A stretch of 64,000 bases of DNA from Alicycliphilus denitrificans_A (GTDB lineage Bacteria; Pseudomonadota; Gammaproteobacteria; Burkholderiales; Burkholderiaceae_C). The position numbers were made by a program, and so were the translations under genes. The notes under the pieces are model-generated. The model worked only from the letters and a program-made list of their open reading frames with translations, was not told the origin of the DNA and made no database searches. Below are positions 17,215 through 26,194 of this stretch, in pieces. Within the stretch, counting starts at the first letter, position 1. Every line of letters starts with the position of its first letter. Location: positions 3,906,001 to 3,970,000 of the forward strand of contig NZ_CP126238.1 in NCBI RefSeq assembly GCF_044792555.1, read 5' to 3'.

Positions 17215-17748
17215 TTACTTCTTCTTGGTCTCTTTGATCGTGACTTTTTCGTCCGCATAGCGGATACCCTTGCCCTTGTAGGGCTCGGGCGGACGAACGG
17301 CACGAATCTCGGCGGCGAGCTGGCCCACCACTTGGCGATCGGCACCCTTGATCACGATCTCGGTCGGGGTGGGGGTCGCGACGGTAATACCAGCGGGCAT
17401 CTCGAAGTTCACGGGGTGCGAGAAACCGACGCTCAGGTTCAGCTTGGCGCCAGAGGCTGCCGCCTTGAAGCCCACGCCAATCAACGTGAGCTTCTTCTCG
17501 AAGCCCTTGCTGACGCCCAGCACCATGTTGTTCACCAACTGGCGCACGGTACCGCTCATGGCATTGGCTTCGCGCGAGTCGTTGACCGGCTCGAAGCTCA
17601 GTTTGCCTTCATTGCTGGACACCTTCACCAGCGCGTTTTGCGCCAGCGACAGCGTGCCGCCTGCGCCCTTGACACTGATCTGGTCGTCCTTGATGGACAC
17701 ATCCACGCCTGCGGGGATGGTCACCGGGGATTTAGCTACACGGGACAT
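17215..17748 (-). CDS. rplF: 50S ribosomal protein L6
   Basis: A 177-residue L6: MSRVAKSPVTIPAGVDVSIK at the start and the C-terminal rRNA-binding signature PPEPYKGKGIRYADE. Confidence 0.98.
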   Translation of the reverse strand: MSRVAKSPVTIPAGVDVSIKDDQISVKGAGGTLSLAQNALVKVSSNEGKLSFEPVNDSREANAMSGTVRQLVNNMVLGVSKGFEKKLTLIGVGFKAAASGAKLNLSVGFSHPVNFEMPAGITVATPTPTEIVIKGADRQVVGQLAAEIRAVRPPEPYKGKGIRYADEKVTIKETKKK

Positions 17749-17772
17749 TTCAGTCTTCTCCTCAATGCCACG

Positions 17773-18168
17773 TTACGCGACGTAGCAAAGCACCTCGCCA
17801 CCGACACCGGTAGCGCGCGCCTTGCGATCGGTCATCACACCCTTGGGCGTGGTGACAATTGCCACACCCAGGCCGTTCATGACTTGCGGAATGGAATCGC
17901 GGCCCTTGTACACGCGCAGGCCGGGGCGGCTCACACGCTCGATACGCTCGATCACGGGGCGACCGGCGTAGTACTTCAGGGCGATTTGCAGTTCAGACTT
18001 GCCCGCTTCGGACTTCACTTCGAAGCCGTCGATGTAACCCTCGTCCTTCAGCACCTGCGCGATGGCAACCTTCACCTTGGAAGAAGGCACCGACACGGTG
18101 GCCTTGGACACCATTTGCGCATTGCGAATGCGGGTCAGCAAGTCAGCGATGGGATCACTCATGCTCAT
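17773..18168 (-). CDS. rpsH: 30S ribosomal protein S8
   Basis: A 131-residue S8 opening MSMSDPIADLLTRIRNAQ with the C-terminal GLGVAIVTTPKGVMTDRKAR. In E. coli S8 represses the spc operon at rplE/rplX; a comparable site was not searched for here. Confidence 0.98.
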   Translation of the reverse strand: MSMSDPIADLLTRIRNAQMVSKATVSVPSSKVKVAIAQVLKDEGYIDGFEVKSEAGKSELQIALKYYAGRPVIERIERVSRPGLRVYKGRDSIPQVMNGLGVAIVTTPKGVMTDRKARATGVGGEVLCYVA

Positions 18169-18189
18169 GTTGTATCTCTCCTGCTTCGC

Positions 18190-18495
18190 TTACCAGCTGG
18201 CCTTGGTGACACCGGGGATGTCACCGGCAAATGCCAGTTCACGGATCTTGGCGCGGCCCAGACCGAATTGACGGAAGGTGCCACGGGGACGACCGGTGAT
18301 TTCGCAGCGGTTACGCTGACGCGTGGGGTTGGCGTTGCGGGGCAACTTCTGCAGTCCCAGGCGTGCAGCCTCGCGCTCTTCGTCGCTGCGCTTGGCATCG
18401 CCGGCAATCGCCTTCAGTTCCGCGTACTTGGCGGCGTACTTGGCGGCCAGTTTTTCGCGCTTGAGTTCGCGCTGGATCAAAGCTACTTTAGCCAT
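18190..18495 (-). CDS. rpsN: 30S ribosomal protein S14
   Basis: A 101-residue S14 of the long, zinc-free (C-) type: [20 protein letters not shown] and [18 protein letters not shown]. Only one cysteine is seen in the usual zinc-ribbon region. Confidence 0.97.
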
Positions 18496-18504
18496 ACGCT
18501 GCCT

Positions 18505-19044
18505 TTAGTTCTTGAACGGGAAACGGAAGCCGGCGAGAAGGGCCTTGGCCTCTTCGTCGGTCTTGGCCGTCGTGGTAATGCTGATGTTGAGACCACGCAA
18601 GGCATCCACCTTGTCGTACTCGACCTCAGGGAAAATGATCTGCTCTTTGACGCCGATGTTGTAGTTGCCACGGCCATCGAAAGCGCGGCCGGAGATACCA
18701 CGGAAGTCACGCACGCGCGGCAGGGCCACGGTCACGAAACGATCCAGGAATTCATACATCTGGGCACCGCGCAGCGTCACCATGCAGCCAATGGCCTGGC
18801 CTTCGCGGATCTTGAAACCAGCGATGGCCTTCTTAGCCTTGGTCACCACGGGCTTTTGACCGGCGATCTTGGTCAGGTCGCCGACGGCGTTGTCCATGAT
18901 TTTCTTGTCGGCCACGGCCTCGCTCACACCCATGTTCAGGGTGATCTTGGTCAGGCGGGGAACCTCCATGATGGACTTGTAGCCGAACTTTTCTTTGAGT
19001 TCAGCCGCGATTTTTTCGCGATAGAGTTTTTGCAGTCGTGCCAT
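18505..19044 (-). CDS. rplE: 50S ribosomal protein L5
   Basis: A 179-residue L5, which binds 5S rRNA: YKSIMEVPRLTKITLNMGVS and the C-terminal GLNISITTTAKTDEEAKALL. Confidence 0.98.
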   Translation of the reverse strand: MARLQKLYREKIAAELKEKFGYKSIMEVPRLTKITLNMGVSEAVADKKIMDNAVGDLTKIAGQKPVVTKAKKAIAGFKIREGQAIGCMVTLRGAQMYEFLDRFVTVALPRVRDFRGISGRAFDGRGNYNIGVKEQIIFPEVEYDKVDALRGLNISITTTAKTDEEAKALLAGFRFPFKN

Positions 19045-19054
19045 GTGCTACTCC

Positions 19055-19375
19055 TTAGGCGGCCTTGATTTCGGCGCCGCTGGACTTGAACACGCGGACA
19101 CGCGTGCCGTCGGCCTGCACCTTGATGCCCACGCGATCAGCCTTGCCGGTAGCGGCATTGAAGATGGCCACGTTGGACTGGTGAATGGGCATGGCCTTTT
19201 CCACGATGCCGCCGTTCGTACCCTTCATGGGATTCGGCTTGACATGCTTCTTGACCAGGTTGATGCCATCAATGACCAGATGGGAGTCATCCTTGCGCAG
19301 CGTGACCGTGCCACGCTTGCCCTTGTCACGACCGGCGATGACGATGATTTCGTCGCCCTTGCGGATCTTGTTCAT
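19055..19375 (-). CDS. rplX: 50S ribosomal protein L24
   Basis: A 106-residue L24 with the KOW motif at its start (KGDEIIVIAGRDKGKRGTVT). It is an assembly initiator protein of the 50S subunit. Confidence 0.98.
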   Translation of the reverse strand: MNKIRKGDEIIVIAGRDKGKRGTVTLRKDDSHLVIDGINLVKKHVKPNPMKGTNGGIVEKAMPIHQSNVAIFNAATGKADRVGIKVQADGTRVRVFKSSGAEIKAA

Positions 19376-19384
19376 GGCGCTTCC

Positions 19385-19753
19385 TTAGAGAACTTCAGGA
19401 GCCAGGGACACGATCTTCATGAAGCGCTCGGTACGCAGCTCGCGCGTCACGGGGCCGAAGATGCGGGTGCCGATGGGCTCCAGCTTGGCATTGAGCAGCA
19501 CCGCCGCATTGCCATCGAACTTGACGAGCGAGCCGTCGCCGCGACGAATACCCTTCGCCGTGCGCACAACCACAGCACTGTAGATCTCGCCTTTTTTGAC
19601 GCGACCACGCGGCGCTGCTTCCTTCACGCTCACCTTGATGATGTCGCCAACGCTTGCATAGCGACGCTTGGAACCGCCCAGCACCTTGATGCACAGGACA
19701 GACTTCGCGCCGGTATTGTCGGCAACGTCTAACCGAGATTCTGTTTGGATCAT
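19385..19753 (-). CDS. rplN: 50S ribosomal protein L14
   Basis: A 122-residue L14: MIQTESRLDVADNTGAKSVL and KGEIYSAVVVRTAKGIRR. The ATG at 19753 fits the family; upstream in-frame residues do not. It is the first gene of this transcription unit: rpsQ, rpmC and rplP, normally just upstream, are not present in the window. Confidence 0.97.
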   Translation of the reverse strand: MIQTESRLDVADNTGAKSVLCIKVLGGSKRRYASVGDIIKVSVKEAAPRGRVKKGEIYSAVVVRTAKGIRRGDGSLVKFDGNAAVLLNAKLEPIGTRIFGPVTRELRTERFMKIVSLAPEVL

Positions 19754-19914
19754 TTCAATATTCCCAACTTGCTCCAGCACATCCCGACAGCCCCAGAGTC
19801 CTTCTCAAGGGCTGCCAAGCAGCCAGTCAGTCTTGGGCCCGTCGTCCACGTCGCGAACCATTTCGCAGCGCTTCCACTGGGCAGAAACCTCGCGTATTTC
19901 ACGCGAAGCCTTGC

Positions 19915-19943
19915 ATTATCACTGCAAACAAAACCAACGTCAA
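19915..19943 (-). promoter_or_regulatory. sigma-70 promoter of the spc-alpha operon
   Basis: On the minus strand TTGACG (19943-19938) is separated by 17 bp from GATAAT (19920-19915), a near-consensus promoter. The predicted start near 19908 gives a leader of about 155 nt before rplN. No gene lies in 19754-20058. Confidence 0.8.
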
Positions 19944-20058
19944 GCACTGATTTTGTCCAACGAGGCATGAGCCTGGCGGGGCCAGCTTGCCAGCGGGGCC
20001 GGATCGATCACCAAAGCGATGGTGATCGACATGGACCAGGCTCAGCTGCGCACCCTAT

Positions 20059-20778
20059 TCAGCTTTTTGACAGCGCACACACCCAGGCCGGCACCAGCTC
20101 GCGCAGCGCGTTCACGTAGCCGTCGGCATCCACTTCGCGCACCGGCTGGCCATGGTTATAGCCGTAGGTGACCAGCGCCACAGGACAGCCCGCGGCGCGG
20201 GCGGCGCGGGCGTCGTTGCTCGAATCACCCACCATCAGCGTGCGCGCGGGCAGCGTGCCCAGGGCCGCGCAGGTTTTCAGGATGGGCAACGGGTCGGGCT
20301 TCTTGCGCTCGAAGGCGTCGCCGCCGAATACATGGTCGAAGAATCCGTCCAGGCCCTTGGCGCGCAGCAGCGGCAGGGCAAAGCCGGCGGGCTTGTTGGT
20401 CAGGCAGGCCAGGCGCAGACCCGCGCCGCGCAGGGCCATCAGGCCTTGCTGCACGCCCGGGTAGACGCTGGAGTAGCGCCCGTTGATGACCAGGTAATGG
20501 TGCTGATAGCGCTCCCAGGCGCGCGCGTAGAGCGCTTCAATTTCTGAAGCATCCGGCGCTTTCCCTGCCTGCGTCAGCACATGATTCAATACCGAACGCA
20601 GCAAATGCTCGCTGCCCTTGCCCACCATGTGCTCGATGCATGCGGGCTCTATCGCGGGCAGTTGCAAGTCCTCCAGCATGCCGCCCAGCGCCTGGGCAAA
20701 GTCGCCCAGGGTGTCCACCATGGTGCCGTCCAGGTCGATGATGGCCGCGTCTATGCCTTGCAGGCCCGGAGCCGTCAT
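20059..20778 (-). CDS. gph: phosphoglycolate phosphatase (HAD superfamily)
   Basis: A 239-residue HAD hydrolase with nucleophile motif IDLDGTMVDT (Asp at about 15), LTNKPAGF as motif II and GDSSNDARAARAAG as motif IV. It removes phosphate from 2-phosphoglycolate in the cytoplasm. Its start overlaps the rpe stop by 4 bp, the usual rpe-gph pairing. Confidence 0.92.
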   Translation of the reverse strand: MTAPGLQGIDAAIIDLDGTMVDTLGDFAQALGGMLEDLQLPAIEPACIEHMVGKGSEHLLRSVLNHVLTQAGKAPDASEIEALYARAWERYQHHYLVINGRYSSVYPGVQQGLMALRGAGLRLACLTNKPAGFALPLLRAKGLDGFFDHVFGGDAFERKKPDPLPILKTCAALGTLPARTLMVGDSSNDARAARAAGCPVALVTYGYNHGQPVREVDADGYVNALRELVPAWVCALSKS

Positions 20779-21455
20779 GCCAGGGCCTTGCGCATGGCGT
20801 CAATGACCGCCTTGTAGTCGCTCTGGCCGAAGATGGCGCTGCCGGCCACGAAGGTGTCGGCGCCGGCGTCGGCCACGCGGCGGATGTTGTCCGCCTTGAT
20901 GCCGCCATCCACCTCCAGGCGAATGTCCTTACCCGAGGCCTCTATACGCCTGCGCGCGGCCTCCACCTTGCGCAGCGTGCTATCAATAAAGCTTTGCCCG
21001 CCAAAGCCGGGATTGACGCTCATGAGCAGGATCAGGTCGATGTCCTCGATCACCCAGTCGAGCACATCGAGCGGCATGGCCGGGTTGAAGGTCAGGCCAG
21101 CCTTGCAGCCGCGCGCCTTGATCGCCTGGATGCTGCGGTGCACATGGCTGCTGGCGTCGGGGTGGAAGCTGATCAGATCGGCGCCGGCCTGGGCAAAGGC
21201 CTCGGCCAGCGCGTCCACGGGCTGCACCATGAGGTGCACGTCGATCGGCACGGGGCGGCCATCGGGCGTGACCGCGTGCGGCTTCAGGGCCTGGCACACC
21301 ATGGGGCCGAAGGTCAGGTTGGGCACATAGTGGTTGTCCATCACGTCGAAGTGGATCCAGTCGGCGCCGGCGGCGACGACGTTGCGCACTTCCTCGCCCA
21401 GGCGGGCAAAGTCGGCGGACAGGATGGAGGGTGCGATGCGGTAGGTGCGGCTCAT
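20775..21455 (-). CDS. rpe: ribulose-phosphate 3-epimerase
   Basis: A 226-residue TIM-barrel epimerase of the pentose phosphate pathway. Visible signatures are IAPSILSADFARLGEE, HFDVMDNHYVPNLTFGP with its metal/catalytic residues, SVNPGFGGQSFI and EVDGGIKADNI. Co-transcribed with gph. The truncated apaG is divergent just upstream. Confidence 0.96.
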   Translation of the reverse strand: MSRTYRIAPSILSADFARLGEEVRNVVAAGADWIHFDVMDNHYVPNLTFGPMVCQALKPHAVTPDGRPVPIDVHLMVQPVDALAEAFAQAGADLISFHPDASSHVHRSIQAIKARGCKAGLTFNPAMPLDVLDWVIEDIDLILLMSVNPGFGGQSFIDSTLRKVEAARRRIEASGKDIRLEVDGGIKADNIRRVADAGADTFVAGSAIFGQSDYKAVIDAMRKALA

Positions 21456-21497
21456 GGGCGCGAATTGTCGCAGCTACGGGAAGCTACCATTGGCGCC

Positions 21498-21671
21498 ATG
21501 CCCAAGTACCCGCTCCGGCTCGAGACCCGGCCCCAGTGCCTGCCCGACCATTGCCTGCCCGAAGAGGGCGCGCATGGCTTTGCCTCCACCATCACCCACA
21601 CTCGCGGCATCTGCGCGCAGCCGGCCGCGCGCCACTGGATCATGCCAGCCACGGCACGGGTGCTGCATTGA
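21498..21671 (+). pseudogene. apaG: truncated apaG (N-terminal half only)
   Basis: The ATG at 21498 starts a 57-codon frame, MPKYPLRLETRPQCLPDHCL, then GFASTITHTRG and ARHWIMPATARV, which follows the N-terminal half of ApaG (family length about 125, with RHWII at the same place). It then stops at 21671. The C-terminal half, normally containing the GxGxVG-type segment, is absent in all frames downstream, where the next gene begins. A small deletion is also suggested in the TITHTRG stretch. The rpe-apaG neighbourhood is typical of Burkholderiales, which supports identity. Confidence 0.72.
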
Positions 21672-23662
21672 GCCACAACACGCCGGATCTGGCGCAGCTG
21701 CTGGCCGACCTGGACCCCGCGGCGCCGCTGGCACAGCGCCACCTGCAGCTGCTCGCGCTACTGGCCTGGGTGCGCGGCCATGACCAAACGGTAGAGGGCG
21801 CGACGGGCCGCGTGGCCCTGCTGGTGCAGGCAGCCGAGCAATCGCCTGCGCTGCGGGCGCGGCTTACCGCCTGGTGGGCCCAGCTCACGCGGCACCTGGA
21901 CATCACCACCCTGCTGGCCGACTTCGGCTTCGCGCAGCGCACCTCCATGGCCAGCGAGCTGGCCGAGCGCCTGCGCTACAAGCTGCTGCCCGTCAGCCCC
22001 GAGACCCAGGACGCTTCGGAGCTGTTCATGCTGGCACTGCCGCACGAGTTCGACGCGCGCTGGCTGGCCGCGCTCGACGAAGCGCTGCTCGCACGCCTGC
22101 TCGCCGTGCTGCTGCCCGCGCAGGACGACGGCGAAGGCGGCGCAGGCGCCAGCGAGTGGCAGCGCGCGCTGCTGGACGCCATCACCTACTGCGCGGGCCA
22201 GATCCTCGCCACCGGCTTTGCCCCCGAGCTGCGCCTGCGCATGAGCGAGGCGGTGCGCGCGGAGCAACCCTTCCACGCACTGCTGCGCGACGCGGAAAGC
22301 CTGCGCGTGGAGGTGCTGCATCCGCTGCGCACGGGCGAGCGGCTGCAGCAGGCCGTGCAGGGCCTGCGCGAGCGCCTGGATACCTGCCGCGCCGCCGTCA
22401 ACAGCGTCTACGCGCATTTCGAGGACAACGGCATCTCGGTGGGCCTGGTGTTTCGCCTGCGCCAGCTGCGCGCACGCATCCTGCGCGTGCGCGAGCTGCT
22501 GGAATGCCTGCTCTCGCCGCGCCCGGCCGTGGCCGCGCTGCAGTTGATGTCGCACCTGGTGATCGTCGGGCGCGTGCGCCGCAGCGTGCGCGCCCTGGTG
22601 GCCGCCAACTCGTCGCTGCTGGCCGCCAAGGTGGCCGAGCGCAGCGCCGAGACGGGCGAGCACTACATCACCCGCACGCGCGCCGAATACCTGGCCATGG
22701 TGCGCCAGGCCGCGGGCGGCGGCCTGGTCATGGCGTTCACCACGCTGTTCAAGTTCGGCCTGTACGCGCTGGCGCTGTCCGCCTTCTGGGGCGGCTTCAT
22801 GGCGGGGGTGAACTATGCCGTGAGCTTCGTGCTGATCCAGATGCTGCACTTCACGGTGGCCACCAAGCAGCCGGCCATGACGGCGCCGGCCATGGCCGCC
22901 AAGCTCAAGGAGCTGGAGGGCGACCAGGCCGTGGAGTCGTTCGTGGACGAGGTCGCGCACCTGGTGCGCTCGCAGGTGGCGGCAGTGCTGGGCAACGTGC
23001 TGCTGGTGTTCCCCGCCGCGCTGGCCCTGGCGCTGCTCAGCGCCCAGGCGCTGGGACGCCCGGCCATAGACGCGCAGCACGCCATGCAGACGCTGGATGC
23101 ACTGCATCTGCTCGGCCCCTCGCTGCTGTTCGCAGCGCTGACCGGCGTGTTGCTGTTTGCCTCCAGCATTTTTGCCGGCTGGGTGGAGAACTGGTTCGTG
23201 CTGCACCGCCTGGACTCGGCCATGCAATACAACCCGCGCATCACGCGCGCCCTGGGCGCGCGGCGCGCCGCGCGCTGGGCGCAGTTTCTGCGCGACCACA
23301 TCTCGGGCCTGGCGGCGAACATCTCGCTGGGCTTCATGCTGGGACTGGTGCCGGCGTTCGCGGCCTTCTTCGGCCTGGGGCTGGAGGTGCGCCACGTCAC
23401 GCTGACCACGGGCCAGATCGGCGTGGCCGCCGCCACGCTGGGCCAGCAGTTGCTGCACGAGCCGGCATTCTGGTGGGCCGTGGCCCTGGTGCCGTTGAAC
23501 GGTGCACTCAACGTCGGCGTCAGCTTCTACCTGGCGTTTCGCCTGGCCCTGCGCGCGCACAACGTGGGCCGCGTGGACCGCAGGCGCATCTACCGCGCGC
23601 TGCGCCGGCGCGCGCGCCACGCGCCGCTGAGCTTTTTTGTGCCTACCCGCGCCAGCGTCTGA
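21668..23662 (+). CDS. PF10136-type membrane protein ('site-specific recombinase, Gcr family')
   Basis: A 664-residue protein if it starts at TTG 21668 (reading LSHNTPDLAQLLADLDPAAP). The first ~330 residues are helical and soluble-looking; the second half has several membrane helices (about residues 350-400, 440-460, 485-510, 555-580, 600-625). This is the betaproteobacterial family named after a gonococcal recombinase, yet the membrane helices and absence of any recombinase catalytic motif make DNA recombination doubtful. No ATG fits the family N-terminus; the TTG overlaps the end of the broken apaG. Confidence 0.72.
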   Translation: MSHNTPDLAQLLADLDPAAPLAQRHLQLLALLAWVRGHDQTVEGATGRVALLVQAAEQSPALRARLTAWWAQLTRHLDITTLLADFGFAQRTSMASELAERLRYKLLPVSPETQDASELFMLALPHEFDARWLAALDEALLARLLAVLLPAQDDGEGGAGASEWQRALLDAITYCAGQILATGFAPELRLRMSEAVRAEQPFHALLRDAESLRVEVLHPLRTGERLQQAVQGLRERLDTCRAAVNSVYAHFEDNGISVGLVFRLRQLRARILRVRELLECLLSPRPAVAALQLMSHLVIVGRVRRSVRALVAANSSLLAAKVAERSAETGEHYITRTRAEYLAMVRQAAGGGLVMAFTTLFKFGLYALALSAFWGGFMAGVNYAVSFVLIQMLHFTVATKQPAMTAPAMAAKLKELEGDQAVESFVDEVAHLVRSQVAAVLGNVLLVFPAALALALLSAQALGRPAIDAQHAMQTLDALHLLGPSLLFAALTGVLLFASSIFAGWVENWFVLHRLDSAMQYNPRITRALGARRAARWAQFLRDHISGLAANISLGFMLGLVPAFAAFFGLGLEVRHVTLTTGQIGVAAATLGQQLLHEPAFWWAVALVPLNGALNVGVSFYLAFRLALRAHNVGRVDRRRIYRALRRRARHAPLSFFVPTRASV

Positions 23663-23817
23663 TAAGGTCCAGGCAGCAGGCATTGCGTCTGCTGCCTGCA
23701 CAGGCCGCGCAAGCGCCGGCGCCGGTGCGGGACCCATCCGGGCCTCCATCGGCGCTGCGGCGCCCGGCCTGCCCCGGCATACGGCGGGCCACGCCCGCAC
23801 GCGACGGAAGGACAACC

Positions 23818-25080
23818 ATGAATGATCTGACGAGCTTTTGGGCGCAGTGGCTACGCCCATCGGCGGGACTGCCCACGGTGCAGTGGGCGCTGCTGCTGGC
23901 CGTGGCTGCGGTGACGGGCTACCTGGTGCAGCGCCACAGCGGCCTGCCCAAGGTGGTGGGCTACACGCTGGTGGGCACCATCGCCGGCCTGGCGGGCTTT
24001 GGCGGCGCCGTGTGGCCGCTGCAGGGCATAGGCCTGTTCCTGGTGGAGCTGGCCGTGGCCGTGGTGCTGTTCGAGGCCGGCGGACGCATCCCGCTGCGCT
24101 GGTTCCGCCACAACCCCATGGTGCTGGTGCAGAGCATCGCCGAATCGGCGCTGACCTACTTCGCCGTGTACTGGACCATGCTCTGGTTCGACGTGCCCGA
24201 GCGCGCCGCCGGCCCGCTGGCCCTGGTGGCGCTGGCCGCGTCACCGGCCGTGCTCACGCGCGTGGTCAGCGACACGCGCGCCGCCGGGCCCGTGACCGAG
24301 CGCGCCATCGTGCTGGCCACGCTGTCCTCGCTGTACGCGCTGGCGCTGGGCAGCGCCCAGGCCGGATTGATCCAGCGCCCCGCCACGGGCCTGCTCGGCC
24401 AGCTGTACCCGGTGCTGGTGGTGCTGGGCGTATCCATCGCCGTGGGCGCGCTGCTGTCGCTGGCCATGCGCCTGGCGCTGCGCGTGATGAGCCCGACGAG
24501 CGAGAACACCACCATCCTGCTGCTGGCGCTGATCGCCGCCAGCACCGCCGTCACGGCCCACCTGGGCGGCTCGGCGCCGCTGGCGGCGCTGCTCGGCGGC
24601 ATGCTGCTCAAGCACCTGCACCCGCGCCCCTGGGCCTGGCCGCGGCAGATGGGCACGGCCACCTCGCTGCTGACCATGCTGATGTTCGTGCTGGTATCCA
24701 CCGTGGCCGCCCAGGGACAGTGGAGCATGGCCGTGGCCGGCAGCGTGCTGGCGCTGATCGCCGTGCGTCTGCTGGCCAAGGTCGTGGGCGTGGGCCTGGG
24801 CAATGTGGGCAGCGGCGCGAGCTGGCGCCAGGCACTGTGGCTGGGCTGCGCCATGACGCCCATGTCGGCCATCGCGCTGCTGGTGGCCTCGCAGTTCATG
24901 CAGGCGCCCTCCGCCACGGGCGAGCTGATCGCACGCATCGCCCTGCCGGCGATTCTGGTCATGGAACTGCTGGGCGCCGTGATCGCCGCCTTCGCCATCT
25001 ACCGTGCGGGAGAAAGCTCCAAACCCTGGCTTGCGCTGCACGGCCCGAGCAACCGTGGAGAGTCCAGCCATGAGTCTTGA
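23818..25080 (+). CDS. cation:proton antiporter (CPA2 / KefB-type membrane domain)
   Basis: A 420-residue polytopic protein with about 12 hydrophobic segments and the fold region VVGYTLVGTIAGLAGFGG, LVELAVAVVLFEAGGRI and AHLGGSAPLAALLGGMLLK. It has no TrkA-N regulatory domain, so it is shorter than KefB/KefC. The family exchanges K+ or Na+ for protons across the inner membrane. Its stop overlaps the start of the ybdK-like gene by 11 bp. Confidence 0.87.
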   Translation: MNDLTSFWAQWLRPSAGLPTVQWALLLAVAAVTGYLVQRHSGLPKVVGYTLVGTIAGLAGFGGAVWPLQGIGLFLVELAVAVVLFEAGGRIPLRWFRHNPMVLVQSIAESALTYFAVYWTMLWFDVPERAAGPLALVALAASPAVLTRVVSDTRAAGPVTERAIVLATLSSLYALALGSAQAGLIQRPATGLLGQLYPVLVVLGVSIAVGALLSLAMRLALRVMSPTSENTTILLLALIAASTAVTAHLGGSAPLAALLGGMLLKHLHPRPWAWPRQMGTATSLLTMLMFVLVSTVAAQGQWSMAVAGSVLALIAVRLLAKVVGVGLGNVGSGASWRQALWLGCAMTPMSAIALLVASQFMQAPSATGELIARIALPAILVMELLGAVIAAFAIYRAGESSKPWLALHGPSNRGESSHES

Positions 25081-26194
25081 AGCCTTTTCCCATTCCGAAC
25101 CGCTGACCCTGGGCGTGGAGCTGGAGCTGCAGCTCGTGAACACGCACGACTACGACCTCGCTCCCTACGCCGAGGACATGCTGCGCCTCATGAAGAAGAT
25201 ACCCCTGCCCGGCAGCGTGGTGCCCGAGATGACCAGCAGCATGATCGAGATCTCCACCGGCGTCTGCCACAGCAGCTCCGAGGTGCTGGGCCAGCTCACG
25301 CAGATCCGCGACGCGCTGGTGAAAAGCGCCGACAAGCTCAACATCGCCGTGGCCGGCGGCGGCACACACCCGTTCCAGCAGTGGCACGAACGGCGCATCT
25401 ACGACAAGCCGCGCTTCCAGGAACTGTCGCAGCTCTACGGCTACCTGTCCAAGCAGTTCACCATCTTCGGCCAGCATGTGCACATCGGCTGCCCGGACGC
25501 CGATGCCGCGCTGCTGATGCTGCACCGCATGAGCCGCTACATCCCGCACTGCATTGCGCTGTCGGCCTCCAGCCCCTATGTGCAGGGGCAGGACACGGCC
25601 TTCGATTCGGCGCGCCTGAATTCGGTGTTCGCCTTCCCGCTGTCCGGCCGCGCACCCTTTGTGCTGACCTGGGACGAGTTCGGTCGCTACTTCGAGAAAA
25701 TGACGCGCACCGGCGTGGTCAAGAGCATGAAGGACTTTTACTGGGACATACGCCCCAAGCCCGAGTACGGCACCATCGAGATCCGCGTCTTCGACACCCC
25801 GCTGACCATAGAGCGCGCCGCGGCCCTGGCCGGCTTCGTGCAATCGCTGGCGGCGTGGTTCCTGGCCGAGCAGCCCTTCATGCCGGCCGAGGACGACTAT
25901 CTGGTCTACACCTACAACCGCTTCCAGGCTTGCCGCTTCGGGCTGGACGCGGTCTATGTGGACCCGGCCACGGGTCAGCACATGCCGCTGCGCGAGCACA
26001 TCCTGCAGACGCTGGACCATATCGCGCGCCACGCCGGCGCCCATGGCGCCTCGGGCGCGCTGCATGTGCTGCGCGGCGAGACCGCCGCCGGCCAGAACGA
26101 TGCCCGCTGGCTGCGCAGCAGCATGCGCGAGGAGCAGTTACTGGCCGAGGTCAGCCGCCAGGCGGCGCTGCGCTTTCGGGGGCTGGCGGCGTAG
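25070..26194 (+). CDS. YbdK-family carboxylate-amine ligase (glutamate-cysteine ligase-like)
   Basis: A 374-residue ligase with the GCS2 signature LTLGVELELQLVN, the active-site block FTIFGQHVHIGCPDAD and the conserved GTIEIRVFDTPLT. YbdK shows weak gamma-glutamylcysteine synthetase activity in E. coli; the physiological product is uncertain. The start at 25070 lies within the antiporter gene, so translation is coupled. Confidence 0.87.
   Translation: MSLEAFSHSEPLTLGVELELQLVNTHDYDLAPYAEDMLRLMKKIPLPGSVVPEMTSSMIEISTGVCHSSSEVLGQLTQIRDALVKSADKLNIAVAGGGTHPFQQWHERRIYDKPRFQELSQLYGYLSKQFTIFGQHVHIGCPDADAALLMLHRMSRYIPHCIALSASSPYVQGQDTAFDSARLNSVFAFPLSGRAPFVLTWDEFGRYFEKMTRTGVVKSMKDFYWDIRPKPEYGTIEIRVFDTPLTIERAAALAGFVQSLAAWFLAEQPFMPAEDDYLVYTYNRFQACRFGLDAVYVDPATGQHMPLREHILQTLDHIARHAGAHGASGALHVLRGETAAGQNDARWLRSSMREEQLLAEVSRQAALRFRGLAA

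Noticed and set aside
17332..19068. 578-codon plus-strand frame opposite rplF to rplE
   Set aside because: Shadow of conserved ribosomal genes.
20534..20565. Possible tenth palindromic element in gph (GCTTCA/TGAAGC hairpin next to AAGCGCT)
   Set aside because: The spacing and tail box do not fit the register of the other copies.
21758..24244. 828-codon minus-strand frame opposite the PF10136 and antiporter genes
   Set aside because: Composition (Gln/His/Arg/Gly-rich) is that of an antisense shadow; the plus-strand genes have clear homology.
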